This document shows, piece after piece, positions 32,181 through 43,403 of a stretch of 64,000 nucleotides of DNA. The notes under the pieces are model-generated. The model worked only from the letters and a program-made list of their open reading frames with translations. It was not told where the DNA came from and searched no databases. Source of the DNA: Perkinsus marinus ATCC 50983 (taxonomy: Eukaryota; Perkinsozoa; Perkinsida; Perkinsidae); contig NW_003210321.1 of the NCBI RefSeq assembly GCF_000006405.1, positions 298,751-362,750 of the forward strand. The letters run 5' to 3'. The position numbers and the translations under genes are program-made. How positions within the stretch are numbered: the first letter of the stretch is position 1; each line of letters begins with the position of its first letter.

Positions 32181-34712
32181 ATGGTTAATGAGGATTTACC
32201 ACGTACAGGGGGTGCCCGACCGTCGCCTCCACTCATACGTGCACTTGATGCCCTAAGTCGTGGAGAAGACCTGACCGTTGACGACATTGTATCTTGTAGT
32301 AGGCACTCGTCCGCCTTGTTCGAGAGTGTTACGCCCACTATAGGGCTATATACATGGGGTAAGACCACCAACCTGGCCTTGGGGTACGGACAGTTCTCCC
32401 ATAGTGCTGACCAGAACCGGGCAAGGCAGGTGGTCTTCCCCAATGGCGAGGTGCCCGCCGCTATCTCCTGTAGTGCCTTCCACACAGTATGCGTGTGCCA
32501 GTCGGGCCATGTGGCAGTGTGGGGCTTCGGTCAAGGCCATAGGCTGGCGACCGGTGATGCTCAGAGCCGCGTCGACCCTGTGCTGCTGGGCTCTGGAAGG
32601 TTCTCTGGAGTTCCCATCACGAAGGCCCTAGCGTCAGTAGACAACTCGATGTTCCTAGATGCAGAAGGGCATGCCTACTTGGCTGGCAGCAACAAGTTCG
32701 GCCAGTGCGGTCGATCACTACACGTGGACGTCTGCAAGGTCCCCACCATTGTTAAGCATCTCACTAGTCCCTGTTGCGATATTGCTATTGGGGATAAACA
32801 CTGCATGGTGGTAGACGCTGACACTCAGATGGTCCTGGCTTGGGGCGACAACTCTGCAGGCCAGTTAGGGGTCGACTTCACGCAGGCCAGTGTCGAACCC
32901 CAGACGGTCTCTCGTCTCAGGGGAGTTGGTCGAGTCTTCGCCAATGGTACACTTTCGGCGGCCCTGAGGGGCAACGGTTCCGAGCTGTACATATGGGGCG
33001 GAGGGGTGTGCCCTTTGCCGACTAGGGTGCGGGTAGAGACCGCTACTGAGGGGAAGGCGGGCCGGGATGGATGGACAGTGCAGGCCATCAGCGGGGCTGT
33101 CTTCGTCTCGATAGCACTACCACGAGGGTCTAGTCGTATTGTCTTATTATCAGCAGCAGGAGACCTCTACACTGTTGACCTACCTACTGTTAGGGATCCC
33201 AAGCTTCAAGGTGGGTATTCGCTGGTGGCCCGATGTGCCCATCACTTTGACGACGCTGATGTGACTGCACATAGTGTGTGCATCTTCGGGGACCGGTGTC
33301 TAGTCCAGATGGAGGACGGTCGAATCTTCGCGAGTCGGTTGCGAGATCTGACCCAATGGGAGGACATAGGGACGGAGGTGGGCCTCGGTCAAGCTGTTGC
33401 CATCAGCGGGTCGCCCAGCCACGCAGTCGCCTTGGTGAAGAGCAACCTTCCAATCATCCCAAGGTCCCCCAGGGGTCGTGTTCCAGGCCTGCAGGTATTG
33501 GCTCAGTGCCAACTTGCCCGATCCGACGTCCATATCGGTTCTATTATGAAGGCGACCTATGAGCTGTGCGTAGCTGATGCCCTCGCATGTGGGTTTGTGA
33601 GGTTCCCTCTACTAGTTGACTACTGCATAGTCACTTTCCTTTGCAATATCCTTTTACTATATGCTAAGTCGCCAGACACTGTGATAAGATTGTTGAAGTG
33701 CCTAGCCCCTCTGCTGAGACATGTGGTGGCGCGGCGTGAGCGGGGAGAGCTTTCTTTGTACTATCAAGGGCTGTACGACAGGCCAGCGGATATTCTGAAT
33801 ACCCTCTTATCACAGGAGGATGCGGTCCAGCATATGGTCAGTCATATGGCTGTGCTCAGGCACGAGGAGGAGGGAGCAGAAGCCGCAACGGTAGTAGAGG
33901 AGAAGCCGAAGGAGACTGGAGGGAGGGCCACCAGTGCCGCGGTGGGAGGCTCGTTGGACAGCCTTGAACACCGTCAACAGAAACGACTTGACGCGGTCGT
34001 CAGGAAACAGGAGGTCCTCACCGAAGGCGTCCGACGGAAATCGATCGGTGATGGTGGTAACCGTCCTGAGTGGAAAGAAGTCCAGACGGTTCAGGCCAAG
34101 GCGGCGAGAGAGGGCCAACCGAAGAGCCCTTCTTCTGCCTCCCGATCTCGTGCAGGTTCGGGTTGCATGTCGTCTCCTCGGTTACGGTCGACTAGCAATA
34201 TTTCGGACTCCGGCCCGCAGCCCCGTACGCCTACTCTTGGTGACTTCATTTTCACGGCGACGAGGGCGCCGCCGCAGGTCCACGCGAGGTCGTGTCCTTG
34301 GGCGAGTTCGCCTAAAAAGAGTGAGGCGCGGCTGTCCGAGGTGATAGAGGAGCAGAGGGCCAGCAGCAGCAGCTCATCATCTTCTGCTAGTGCTCGGTTA
34401 CCTAATGACCGTTGCTCTTGGGGCATGGACGTGACCCCTGGCGTGCGCCGACCTAGTGCGTTGACGGCCGTGATGGAGGAGGAGAGGGCGGCTCGGGAGG
34501 CTGTGAGGTTGGTGGAGGAGTTCGAGAGGAGTGAGCGGGAAGCTAGACGACTGGCGGCTATCGAGGAAGCTGCGGCCCTGCAGCGACATCAGGAGGATCA
34601 TCCGAGACGACAGCGGCGTCCACAAGGGCATGGTCGGCATGGTAAGGGCAAAGGGCGTGGGAAGGGCCGATGGGTGGAAGATCCCCCAAGGGCACCTACT
34701 GGTAGAGTCTAA
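32181..34712 (+). CDS. IBtk-like RCC1-repeat protein, single exon (843 aa)
   Basis: The first 400 residues contain RCC1-type repeats in the style of the inhibitor of Bruton tyrosine kinase: LYTWGKTTNLALGYGQ, FHTVCVCQSGHVAVWGFGQGHRL, YLAGSNKFGQCGR, and VLAWGDNSAGQLG. A helical middle part follows (about residues 440-570), then a charged, Ser-rich region with PRTPTLGDFIF and a C-terminal SALTAVMEEERAAREAVRLVEEF, reminiscent of the IBtk tail. A Lys/Gly/Arg-rich end may contact RNA. No BTB domain is evident, unlike animal IBtk. Probable scaffold or cullin-3-type adaptor by homology; that function is inference because the BTB region is missing. The gene has no intron, while most neighbours have many. 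Confidence 0.75.
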   Translation: MVNEDLPRTGGARPSPPLIRALDALSRGEDLTVDDIVSCSRHSSALFESVTPTIGLYTWGKTTNLALGYGQFSHSADQNRARQVVFPNGEVPAAISCSAFHTVCVCQSGHVAVWGFGQGHRLATGDAQSRVDPVLLGSGRFSGVPITKALASVDNSMFLDAEGHAYLAGSNKFGQCGRSLHVDVCKVPTIVKHLTSPCCDIAIGDKHCMVVDADTQMVLAWGDNSAGQLGVDFTQASVEPQTVSRLRGVGRVFANGTLSAALRGNGSELYIWGGGVCPLPTRVRVETATEGKAGRDGWTVQAISGAVFVSIALPRGSSRIVLLSAAGDLYTVDLPTVRDPKLQGGYSLVARCAHHFDDADVTAHSVCIFGDRCLVQMEDGRIFASRLRDLTQWEDIGTEVGLGQAVAISGSPSHAVALVKSNLPIIPRSPRGRVPGLQVLAQCQLARSDVHIGSIMKATYELCVADALACGFVRFPLLVDYCIVTFLCNILLLYAKSPDTVIRLLKCLAPLLRHVVARRERGELSLYYQGLYDRPADILNTLLSQEDAVQHMVSHMAVLRHEEEGAEAATVVEEKPKETGGRATSAAVGGSLDSLEHRQQKRLDAVVRKQEVLTEGVRRKSIGDGGNRPEWKEVQTVQAKAAREGQPKSPSSASRSRAGSGCMSSPRLRSTSNISDSGPQPRTPTLGDFIFTATRAPPQVHARSCPWASSPKKSEARLSEVIEEQRASSSSSSSSASARLPNDRCSWGMDVTPGVRRPSALTAVMEEERAAREAVRLVEEFERSEREARRLAAIEEAAALQRHQEDHPRRQRRPQGHGRHGKGKGRGKGRWVEDPPRAPTGRV

Positions 34713-34800
34713 TAGTTTCTCGTACATTTATTCGCACTATTTTCAAGGAGTTACGGTATTGTTGCGTGTTTGGGGGCATGAGGATCTTTGGTAGTATCAT

Positions 34801-36392
34801 ATGACTTATCATCATGAACCACCTTGTGATGGTAGTCGGCTGCCTCTCCCACCCCGTCAACCTTACCGCACTAAAAACGACAGCAGGCGTAAAGCGCAGG
34901 CTAGGGAATACCCCCGATCGATCATGATGATGGCCACTGACTTTAAGCCAATGACAAAAGGGAAGGGCAGAAGGTCAAAGCAAGTCTCATTGACCCTCGG
35001 CGAAGCGGAGGAGCTCAGCCGCACAGTACTGCTGACCAATATGCCCTTGCCGCCCAAGACGGCAGTATCAGATCTGGACGTTGTAGAGACGGCCACTGCT
35101 GTGAGGAAGTTCTATACTACTTGGCTTGGCACCTACGGCCCGCCAGAGAAGGTAGTATCAGTAGAGCGTCGTACGAGGACTGTTGTGTGCCTATCCAGAT
35201 CGAACTGTGTGACCCTGAGGGCTCTCTGGTTTGTATATACGCCCAGAGAGATGCCGCACTGTTGGCGGTGGATTGGATGCATCAGAGTCGGCCTGTGGTG
35301 GCGGGGACGAGAGGCAATGCCCGGGATGGACAGGTAGGCTTCACTGTCGGTATTATGCGGCTTGGTGTTCTCTCTGACTAGTAGGTTATTGCGACGCTCG
35401 CCTCCAATAGACGCGAACTTCACACTGTAGATGGGCGCAAGGTGGGAAGAGGCTTTGTTGGGTGGTTGATCGATCATAGTAGATATACTCGTATGAGGGT
35501 GTGTTGCCGTTTACTGTGACGAACGGTCAGCTCTCGGATAGTAGAGTGACAATGATCATCTGTCTCGAGAATCTACCACCAGAGACGACGTGTGAGGAGG
35601 TCTATGCGGTCGTCGGCAGATTCTCTAGGGTAGGAGGGCCACGATGAGCGTCTCAGCTGGATGGAAATTTGTAGTCGGTGTACATCCCTCCGGAGACCCA
35701 GGCGGGAGGCAAAGTTATGTGCTCTTTCCGAAGCTCTGGGGAAGCTCATCTGTTTATGGCTGCTGTGAATTATGCATGTGGGGACGGTGCTGTGTATTTG
35801 GCTGAGGAGACATACCGCAATTTCGTAAGATTCTGCATCTTCGCTTCGTGGAAGGGTTGCTCATAGGTACCCCGAAGTTGGATAGTAGCTAGGGTCCATG
35901 CTTACAAGTACAAGGCCCCATTGATCAGGAGTAGGAAGGATTGCCTGCCGTTCGGCCTTGGGGGCGGGCTGGACGTTGAAAGCTTCCTTTTTAGGGGGTC
36001 CTTCGATAACGCCTCTGTTGTCGATGGCACGCAACCATTACAGGGCATTGGATGTGTTATTGAATATTACGAGGGAGAGGCTGGACGCGGATAGAACATC
36101 CAACATGGATAGCATTTGTAGCAATGATGGCAGTTCGACTACTAGGAGCAATTTGGATGAGAGTAGGCTGTGGGGATCGAACCTCTGCGGTAATTGAGTA
36201 GTCGGGTTATTAGGTGTGAGGTGTCCTCCAAGTTCGAATCGTTCAACTCCACGGCCGGCGCCGATGCTGATACCTCCCGCGGCGTTCCAAGATCCGATCG
36301 GCAACTGTTTAGTGTTCAATGTAATGCCCGGCAACAGTTCTTCCCATGATAGTAGTGCTTTTCGTCCCAGCCCTTCGCCGTCCATGCTCTAA
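34801..36392 (+). CDS. RNA-binding protein with two RRM-like domains
   Basis: Exon 1 (34801-35151) and exon 2 (from 35199, intron 47 bp) join PPEK to IELCDPEG in frame. The first RRM-like unit runs from RTVLLTNMPLPP through GSLVCIYAQRDAALLAVDWM. Two further splices lead through VIATLASNRRELHTVDGRK to a second unit, MIICLENLPPETTCEEVYAVVGRF, and VMCSFRSSGEAHLFMAAV. The RNP motifs are divergent. The C-terminal part is Gly/Ser/Pro-rich with a stop at 36390-36392; an alternative splice would extend it to about 36.5 kb. The N-terminus is Lys/Arg-rich. The protein probably binds mRNA or pre-mRNA; target unknown. Confidence 0.6.
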
Positions 36393-36589
36393 GTAGAGCC
36401 TATGAGATGCTGGCTGGTTGGTATCCCCCAGGGTCTTTGACTCTGGTCAAGCCCGACACGATCGGGAGGCATCAGATGAATGCTCACTCTCGGTAGCGGC
36501 GTGAATGGCTATGCTCTGTTCATGTCTGAGATCAGGCAAGGTCACATGGCTGATGCTATGAACAGGTCAACTCTGACACAATAGGGAAC

Positions 36590-37242
36590 TTGTCAAGTAC
36601 CCGTTGTTATAAAGTGTATGTGTTATATGACCGTTGCGTTCAGTCTTTCATTGGAAGTGCTGCCGTGTCCAATTAACCGATGCGTTTCAAGCTTCCTCGG
36701 CTTTATTGTGTTTGTTATTTTGAAAGTGCGGCTAGCCGACACCAGTACACTCGTTGTTGTCATCATAAAAACTAACGGACACGAGATCAGACTTTCCCAA
36801 GCACATCGGTGATCTCCTTTGGGAGACTTCCCAATTCACATAATATGCACTAGGCGTGTTTGCTGCATTGCCGTTGTAGTTTACCACTCGTCTTGGAAAC
36901 GCCTCGTACTTAGGTGTACGTCGTGGATCTGTCGGAGCACCGTGCTCCCACGGAGGAGTCAGATAGGTGCCTATCTACAAACCAGAGCCAACTTATGATG
37001 TCTCTATTGAGGCCCTTCTATGTTCATGATGTATGCTGAAGTCATAGCGCGAAAGCATTCTAATCGTCACGCTCCTCTCTTATAAGGAGAATTTCGAGAC
37101 GATGTTTGAGTAATGCCACTCACCTATCCATTACCAATTCACCTGAACTGGATATGTGAGTACCCCTTTCCCCAAGAGTGTCTCAATTGAGATCCTTGAG
37201 GAAGCCTTCAACACCCGACGTTGAGATGTTGAAGGCGCGCGT
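36590..37242. other. Intergenic, promoter side of the uS17 gene
   Basis: No coding frame supported. The interval contains T-rich stretches and leads into the palindromic E-box at 37243-37264. Confidence 0.4.
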
Positions 37243-37264
37243 AAATCGATCACGTGATCGATTT
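37243..37264. promoter_or_regulatory. 22-bp perfect palindrome centred on CACGTG (E-box) upstream of uS17
   Basis: The half-site AAATCGATCAC is followed immediately by its exact reverse complement, so the centre is CACGTG. It ends 59 bp before the uS17 start codon. CACGTG is bound by bHLH-ZIP, bZIP or Cbf1-like factors in other eukaryotes; which factor acts here is unknown. Confidence 0.6.
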
Positions 37265-37323
37265 GAGATCGACCAGCTACCTCATCGCGTCCGAACCCCA
37301 TCGACATCCATCCACGCCTCATC

Positions 37324-38048
37324 ATGGCCGATCAGGTACTAGTTGGTAGTGTTGTGATGCATCGCGTGCTTGTTAGTGTGACTCGTCGCCTAGTACGTGT
37401 TACATCGCGATTTTTTACGTGTATTTTATCGTTATTCGTGGCTTCGTGACTGTATAGGTATAATGTGTCACTACTTGGTGTGAACTGTGGTGGTATTGTT
37501 TGTTATTATTTCAGCACGAGAAGGCTTTCCAGAAGCAGGACGCTGTCTTCCTTGGCAACAAGAGGGCCCTCAAGTCCAAGAAGGGTCTTCGCTGGTTCAA
37601 GAACGTCGGTCTTGGATTCCAGACCCCTAAGGAGGCCATCGAGGGAACCTACATCGATAAGAAGTGCCCCTTCACTGGCAACGTCAGCATCCGTGGTCGT
37701 ATCTTCCGCGGTATGGTGATCTCTAACAAGATGGAGAGGACTATTGTCGTTCGTCGTCATTACCTTCATTACATCAAGAAGTATAACCGTTTCGAGAAGA
37801 GGCACAGCAACACCGCCGTGCATTGCAGGTAACAACCAGATTGAATCTAGTATTCAAGACTTTGGTTTACTCCTCTCAACACAGCGAGATAAATCGTTCC
37901 TTTCAGTCCCTGTTTCGAAGCCAAGGAAGGTGATATCGTCACTTGCGGTCAGTGCCGTCCTCTCAGCAAGACTGTGCGTTTCAACGTGTTGAAGCTCGAG
38001 AAGAACCAGATCTTCGGTACCGCCAAGAAGCAGTTCCGTCTGTTCTAA
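37324..38048 (+). CDS. RPS11: 40S ribosomal protein uS17 (RPS11)
   Basis: Three exons: 37324-37335 (only MADQ), 37515-37828 and 37907-38048, total 468 nt, 155 aa, matching the family length of about 158. Diagnostic segments: [57 protein letters not shown], and [22 protein letters not shown]. The short first exon and a 179-bp first intron are typical of ribosomal protein genes. The protein binds 18S rRNA in the small subunit body. Codon choice is GC-rich and biased (CGT, AAG, ATC), as expected for high expression. Confidence 0.97.
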
Positions 38049-38785
38049 AAAGCCGTAACTCATAGCTGGAATGAAGGCTGATGGATGATAACGGTCGTTT
38101 GGGAAGATAGCTTCTTTCCGATCAACAACATCTTGTGTTGTAGTTCACCACAATCCGGGGAGGTGAATGTCAGACTTCGATGGGCTCACCCCTGAGGCAC
38201 GTGTCCACATCGTCTTCGCTGTGCTACGCTTCATCACTGGAAGGGGCAGAATCGTATTACTTGTTCAGGACAAATAATACAGAGTTTTAATCACAATATC
38301 CTCGTATTGGTTCTATCGTATCGTATCGTATCGGCTTAGGGCCGATTCAATGAATGAGTGCTGGTTTCCATAGCTAGCTAATTAGATGAAGTTAAGGAAC
38401 TAGGAAGGAGCTTAGGTTTCTTGATGAGTTGCTCTGGAGGGCACGAAGTGATAGATAGGGGTGCACACCTGGGATATACGATAGTTCCATAAGTGCGGTG
38501 GTTGTTGCGGCGGGGAGGAGGAAGGGTGGCGATCACGTTGTGATATGCGGTGCAATGCGGGAGGTGCTTTATACAGTGTACACTAACACAACACTGTTTA
38601 GATAGAATGGAAATCATGTCAACACTTCAGAGTAGTAACTCATAGCAAAACGGCGGGTCCATTGATCCAGCCGCAGAAATCACGTTGGCTGATACCAAGC
38701 CGTCCATCATTGCATAGAGCATTGAGGACAAAAGTGAGCTCATCGTTACGGAATGATATCCCGGCCACTTGACCTGAGGAGAGCC
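38049..38785. other. Intergenic with short TCGTA tandem repeat
   Basis: 3' flanks of two convergent genes. A few units of (TCGTA)n lie near 38.31-38.33 kb. No gene seen. Confidence 0.5.
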
Positions 38786-39660
38786 TTACCATTTCTGTGG
38801 GGGCGCGGGAGTGGTACCACTGAGGAGGTTGAATTCATCAGCAGTCATTCCTTCCTGAAAGTTGGACCTGGCGTAGGAGTTGAACATCTGCTCGGTGTTC
38901 GCGTTCTGACGGCGAATTTGTTGTCGAACCTGTGGTGGCTGTACATAGTGAGCAGAAGTGATGAGTCTCACTCGATCCAACTTCCTTGATTTCATGACGC
39001 CCATTACGGTGGCGAATACTCCGATGAGAAATACATAGAAACCAAGTAGAACCGCACCGAAATACCTAGAAATGCTGATGTTGCCGGCGGCTGATGAATG
39101 GTGACACCATATTTGATTATCCCAGAGTGTGGCGAACGTCATAGTGCCGAGGAAAATGTACCAAATCCCTCTACCTGTGAACCGTGTTAGGAAGGCGAAG
39201 TACTTGATGATGAAAGCCTACCACACAAGGCTGGGTTGGCTATGGCAAGCTGCTCGCTCACCTGCACTTCAACGATGCCTTTGAATCGCACTGGTGCATC
39301 GAGGAGCATCATCTTGGTTCCAAAAAGGAGGAGGTAGACGCAGTCAACGAGATCGAAGGGAGCTATCTCGGTTAGGAAGACCTGTCTAGGAATTCGAGAA
39401 GGAGTGGTATTGGTTGAGATGTTCACCTCAATAGTAGAGATAACACTGGCGACCACCACACAACAGGCTGCCGTGAAGAAAATGATGTCCATCGTCATCG
39501 ACATCTGAGTGGCTTGAGCCTTCCATGCTACTACAGTGCTGACCACGCTCTGGGCTCCTGATCATCACCAGACGTGGACATGCACACTCACGTGTCGGGT
39601 ACCTCCTTCGAGGTCTACTCGACGGAACCCTTGGGCGAAGGGGTTGGAGGGACGACTCAT
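38786..39660 (-). CDS. Tvp15/COPI-associated-like four-TM protein
   Basis: Three minus-strand exons (39660-39592, 39549-39222, 39174-38786) total 786 nt, 261 aa; introns 42 and 47 bp. Four hydrophobic segments: DIIFFTAACCVVVASVIS, DLVDCVYLLLFGTKMMLL, GIWYIFLGTMTFA and YFGAVLLGFYVFLIGVF. The GRGIWYIFLG segment at the exon 2/3 junction resembles the GRGLFYIFLG motif of the Tvp15/COPI-associated family of Golgi membrane proteins. The C-terminal tail is hydrophilic, Gln/Asn-rich and cytosolic by the family topology. Confidence 0.55.
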
Positions 39661-40308
39661 TGAGGATGGGTAACTTAGTTCACAGAATTATGGTACTCAC
39701 ACAATTCAATAATCATCATAACCAGCTACATCGATGATAAGTAAACAACAATCATCATTTTCCCATGGAGGAATCTGAGTATAGTGCATCCCTGATCGTC
39801 AGCGTCATGGTCGAGACTAACCGCTGTAGGTGACTCCACAGACTCAATCTTTCGCAGATCTGTATGAAGCCAGTGGGCCAGGCAAGCCACACGACTCCGA
39901 TGGCCCTGCTATTAATTCCGAGGGCGAACCCGAGCAATGTTCTCGCGAGTCGAATCCTCTCTTGGTGTTCAATCATGGTTGCTCATTCCTTCACTCCCCA
40001 TCCTTTTCTCGTCACTATGGCCCAGGTGCTCATAGCACAATAGACACGCCAACAGAAGTATTGTACTCGTGAGGCTTTGCAGGAGTAGGGGACTACGTGC
40101 ATGCAGCAGAGAGCTTCCCTTACTGATGAATGCCCTTCTATACATGCTTCAGAGGACCACGCCTCTTGCCCTCTTGTACAATACGAAGGAGAGTTAACTG
40201 ACGAGTGACGCCCTACCTGTGGCCGATAATTTACAAACACGAAGCGAATAAGAGTGATAACAACCAATACATCACGTCATGCAGTATTATAGCGACCTCC
40301 ACCCTTCA
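39661..40308. other. Interval without a supported gene
   Basis: Minus-strand open stretches at 39755-39976 and 39983-40267 do not connect by plausible splices to the Tvp15-like gene, which has its own ATG at 39660. Probably promoter and 3' flank. Confidence 0.35.
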
Positions 40309-41021
40309 CTACTCCGAGTGATACTTCTTCATCGCCTTGAGCTGGGCCCTCAATGCAGCCTCTTGTTCTCGAAGAGGCTGCAATGCGGCTTCGTACTCAA
40401 CCTCATACGCATCGAGGGCTGCTCTAATCCGACCTTCTTCTTGACGATCCCTCTGAGACAAAAGCCACTTAGAAGAAGGATTCAACCTCAAGGTAACAGT
40501 TGATTAGTTGCAGTATCGGACCTCTATTTCGAGCTGCAGCTGAGCATCTCGTGCCTTGAGGACGTTCACTGAAGCGGTGACGTCTTCGAACTCCCGTACT
40601 TGCGGTATTATTCGATTTCGTAGGGCGCGGTCGTGCAGAACGATCGTGCAGATGTAGCCGATGATCGATAGTAACAATACGATGTTGAATCCATAATGGA
40701 CCTAAACAATCGATTTCAGAAGTGCATCTCAATAGTAGCAGAAATGCGATTCTCTCATTAGTGCGAGAGTCTACGCTGCAAAGCTGGGAGCACTTAGGTG
40801 GTATGAAGAATGCAAGGATAGAGACATACCCGTCTCAATATGGAAGAGCGCCTATCGCCTCCTGACTCTGATGGTCGTAGTAGCTCCTGATGTTCCACTG
40901 TATGTTTCAGGGGAGATCTCGCCAACATGTCGTTCCCGAAACTAGAAGCTCGTTTGCGTGTTCCCTCGAGGATAGAGTCCAAGGCATCCCCCGACGCTGG
41001 CCGGAAGGGCTCTACGTACAT
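40309..41021 (-). CDS. Single-TM protein with C-terminal coiled coil, unknown family
   Basis: Exons 41021-40830, 40701-40522 and 40467-40309 total 531 nt, 176 aa; introns 128 and 54 bp, GT-AG, frame kept. The N-terminus is polar. A hydrophobic span (FNIVLLLSIIGYICTIVL) is followed by a long helical, Glu/Arg/Ala-rich coiled coil ending LKAMKKYHSE. Topology is that of a vesicle-tether or SNARE-like accessory protein, but there is no recognisable family motif. Confidence 0.6.
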
Positions 41022-41345
41022 GTTAGGAACAGCTTATGGAGTAACTGTTGAGGAAGGGTGGGGACAATCTTAGCAAACACCACAGGCGATGCGACAGGAA
41101 GCATCCTCGAATGCCTCGAAAAAGACGCGGGGCGCGCGCTTTATACGTCGCTCTGCTGCGGCACATTGCACTACGAGCACGCAGGTGCCACGCCCTTTGC
41201 AGTGTGCAAGACGTTGTGCTTGGGCGTACCCTCTCGCATGGGATGTGTCTGCGGACCTCCATGAAGTGTCTTTGTTGGTGCCCGAATTAGGAGTACTCCC
41301 AAGCCTCACACAGTTTCCATCGTAGTGTTTATTTCTCTCACTTTG

Positions 41346-42452
41346 ATGCCGTCTCAGGGCAAAGATCCCTATGCCCAGTATCCGAGGCTTAAGGCGCCTA
41401 TGCTGCCACAGCCTCGGTGGGCTGGCAGGCCGACCTGGCGGTTGTTGAATTCGTCCGACTCGGTATCTCCCTTCTCATCCGAGAGTTGCACCAATACTAA
41501 CCTGCTCACTCATGATTACCCTAAAGCACGGATGCGAGACAGCGGCGATGCCTCGACTCTTGCTGGTAGCGAGAGTAGCAGCAGTCGGTCTGTCCAGGGG
41601 TGCTCAGAGGTGCCTCCCAATGCTCAGTGGGTTTACGATGGACAACACCAACAGTCTATGGTTGGTACATGTGATGGTCCCTGTGGGCCTTACTATGGGC
41701 CGCCCTGTATTGAGAACGGTTATTACCCTACGGATTCGAGGGTAAATTATGCTCAGCCCCCGATGACGGCAGCACCACATGGTTACTATAATGCTACCCA
41801 CCTGTACTCTGGTGTTTACTACAGTGCGCCGGCTCCATCCTTTGGTGCACTTGTGGAAGGGAGTTCTTCTCATGGTGATTGCTCACCAAACTCGGACGTT
41901 CCGCTGAGCTCTCCGGTCACGTATCCACCTCAGTACTGCTACTATCCAGAAGTCTATTCAGGGCAAAATGCTCATGGGATGATACAGTCTTGGCAAGGTA
42001 TGCCCGTTGGTCAGCATATCTACCCGGCCACCCAATATCAACAACCACCCCAACAGTATAATACTTCTGCTCTTGCGGGCAGTGTTAACTGCCATTCTTC
42101 TCAATGTAATGGCGTATATACTATGCCCACCCGAACGCACCAGGAGGACTACTCTGCGGCACACGTGGCTCTGTCATCGTGGGTCCCTCACTGCTCGAGA
42201 GAGCAGTCCTTGCCGCCTCATCATCATCCTGGGGTCTATCAAGGCCGCTGGGAGGTGGAGCCATCACTACGTCAACCTTATGGTTACCCCACCAGCAGTG
42301 CTGCGCCCTACTATGAAGGTTACTATCACCAGAGCAATGGTCATATGATGCAGTATTATCATACACGTATGCCACCGGGCACTGGTCAAGGGGGTATGGT
42401 CCATCAAGTTGACCATCCTCCTAGTCCCGTATCTGGTCGCTCCCATGTGTAA
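41346..42452 (+). CDS. Tyr/Pro/Gln/Ser-rich, prion-like disordered protein
   Basis: Long intronless frame (open from 41325; I prefer the Met at 41346, MPSQGKDPYAQYPR). Apart from a short basic N-terminal patch (PQPRWAGRPTWRLL), the protein is dominated by Tyr, Pro, Gln, Ser, Gly and His, with repeated YYxPP-type clusters and few charged residues. This is the composition of intrinsically disordered, phase-separating RNA-associated proteins. No RNA-binding domain is seen. Function unknown. Confidence 0.6.
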   Translation: MPSQGKDPYAQYPRLKAPMLPQPRWAGRPTWRLLNSSDSVSPFSSESCTNTNLLTHDYPKARMRDSGDASTLAGSESSSSRSVQGCSEVPPNAQWVYDGQHQQSMVGTCDGPCGPYYGPPCIENGYYPTDSRVNYAQPPMTAAPHGYYNATHLYSGVYYSAPAPSFGALVEGSSSHGDCSPNSDVPLSSPVTYPPQYCYYPEVYSGQNAHGMIQSWQGMPVGQHIYPATQYQQPPQQYNTSALAGSVNCHSSQCNGVYTMPTRTHQEDYSAAHVALSSWVPHCSREQSLPPHHHPGVYQGRWEVEPSLRQPYGYPTSSAAPYYEGYYHQSNGHMMQYYHTRMPPGTGQGGMVHQVDHPPSPVSGRSHV

Positions 42453-43403
42453 TGGTCTACGTATAATTGATGGTCAAGACTTTTGAATCTAGGGTTTGTA
42501 GTTGTCTTAGGCTGTACTGCCTGAAATCTTCTCACTGTTCGTTGCTTCGTTTTCATATGGTACTACTACTATCACATCCACAACACAATTCGAACCGCGT
42601 TTGTTGCTGATCTTCTAAGTTGCGTATTGGATTGCGTCTCCGTGGAAGTACTGTCCTCAGTACTGAAGTCGCTATTGCCCCTCCTCATTTTACTGTACTT
42701 CCATTGCTGCTCTACTCGCATCTATCTCGATGTAATATTAAATATTTTTTTGGTATTTCATGATTTTGCCATTGACTCAACCCTAGAAGCCGTACAGGCA
42801 CGAATCTTGTTAGTGAAAGCCCCCTTGAAAATAATTGGTCTGCTCCTCGTTGGCATTGACGGCATCATTTGCTGTGTGTCATCGTGTATGCTGAATAAAG
42901 CCTTTTCTATGCTTGCCGAGTTGCCTAATTTTAGCGTCGTTGATCATGGTCGGCCGAGTAATGTAGGGGAAACTCTTTTTGACGCGCCGCTATCGGAGTG
43001 TTCTGATCATTATAGATGTTGGTATATGCCACCGCAATACTCGCTTCAGAGGTAGACTCTCATCAAGCATTCCGTCTCGGTAGTGGCATAGTGATAGCCG
43101 CAGCCGCTTAGTAAGTTTCCGTAGGCCTCCATTTTGGAGGCTTCAGATTTCGGGTGTCCTCGGTTTTGGTGATTATGTTGTGTTCGGACGCTTTTAACAT
43201 CCCTTGGTGTAGATGTCATTACTCCAAGTAGTTTTTTTTCTCTTTTGTATGCCCTCTCGGTTAATTATCCCTTCGCATCTACCACGAGCGCGTGCCTCCG
43301 AGGACTATACTCAAGGTAGGCCCCGAATGCTGTCGAAGGCCGTGGTATCCGCTTACACCGTGATTAGGAATGCAGTCACAAGATTGGGAGATATCAGACT
43401 CGA
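42453..43403. other. Probable 3' UTR and intergenic sequence
   Basis: T-rich sequence. A 142-codon hydrophobic open frame (42627-43055, plus) is present but has no family motif, and I regard it as chance in T-rich DNA. Confidence 0.35.

Noticed and set aside
42627-43055. 142-codon hydrophobic frame that could be a membrane protein
   Set aside because: T-rich DNA readily yields hydrophobic frames; there is no recognisable motif or supporting exon.
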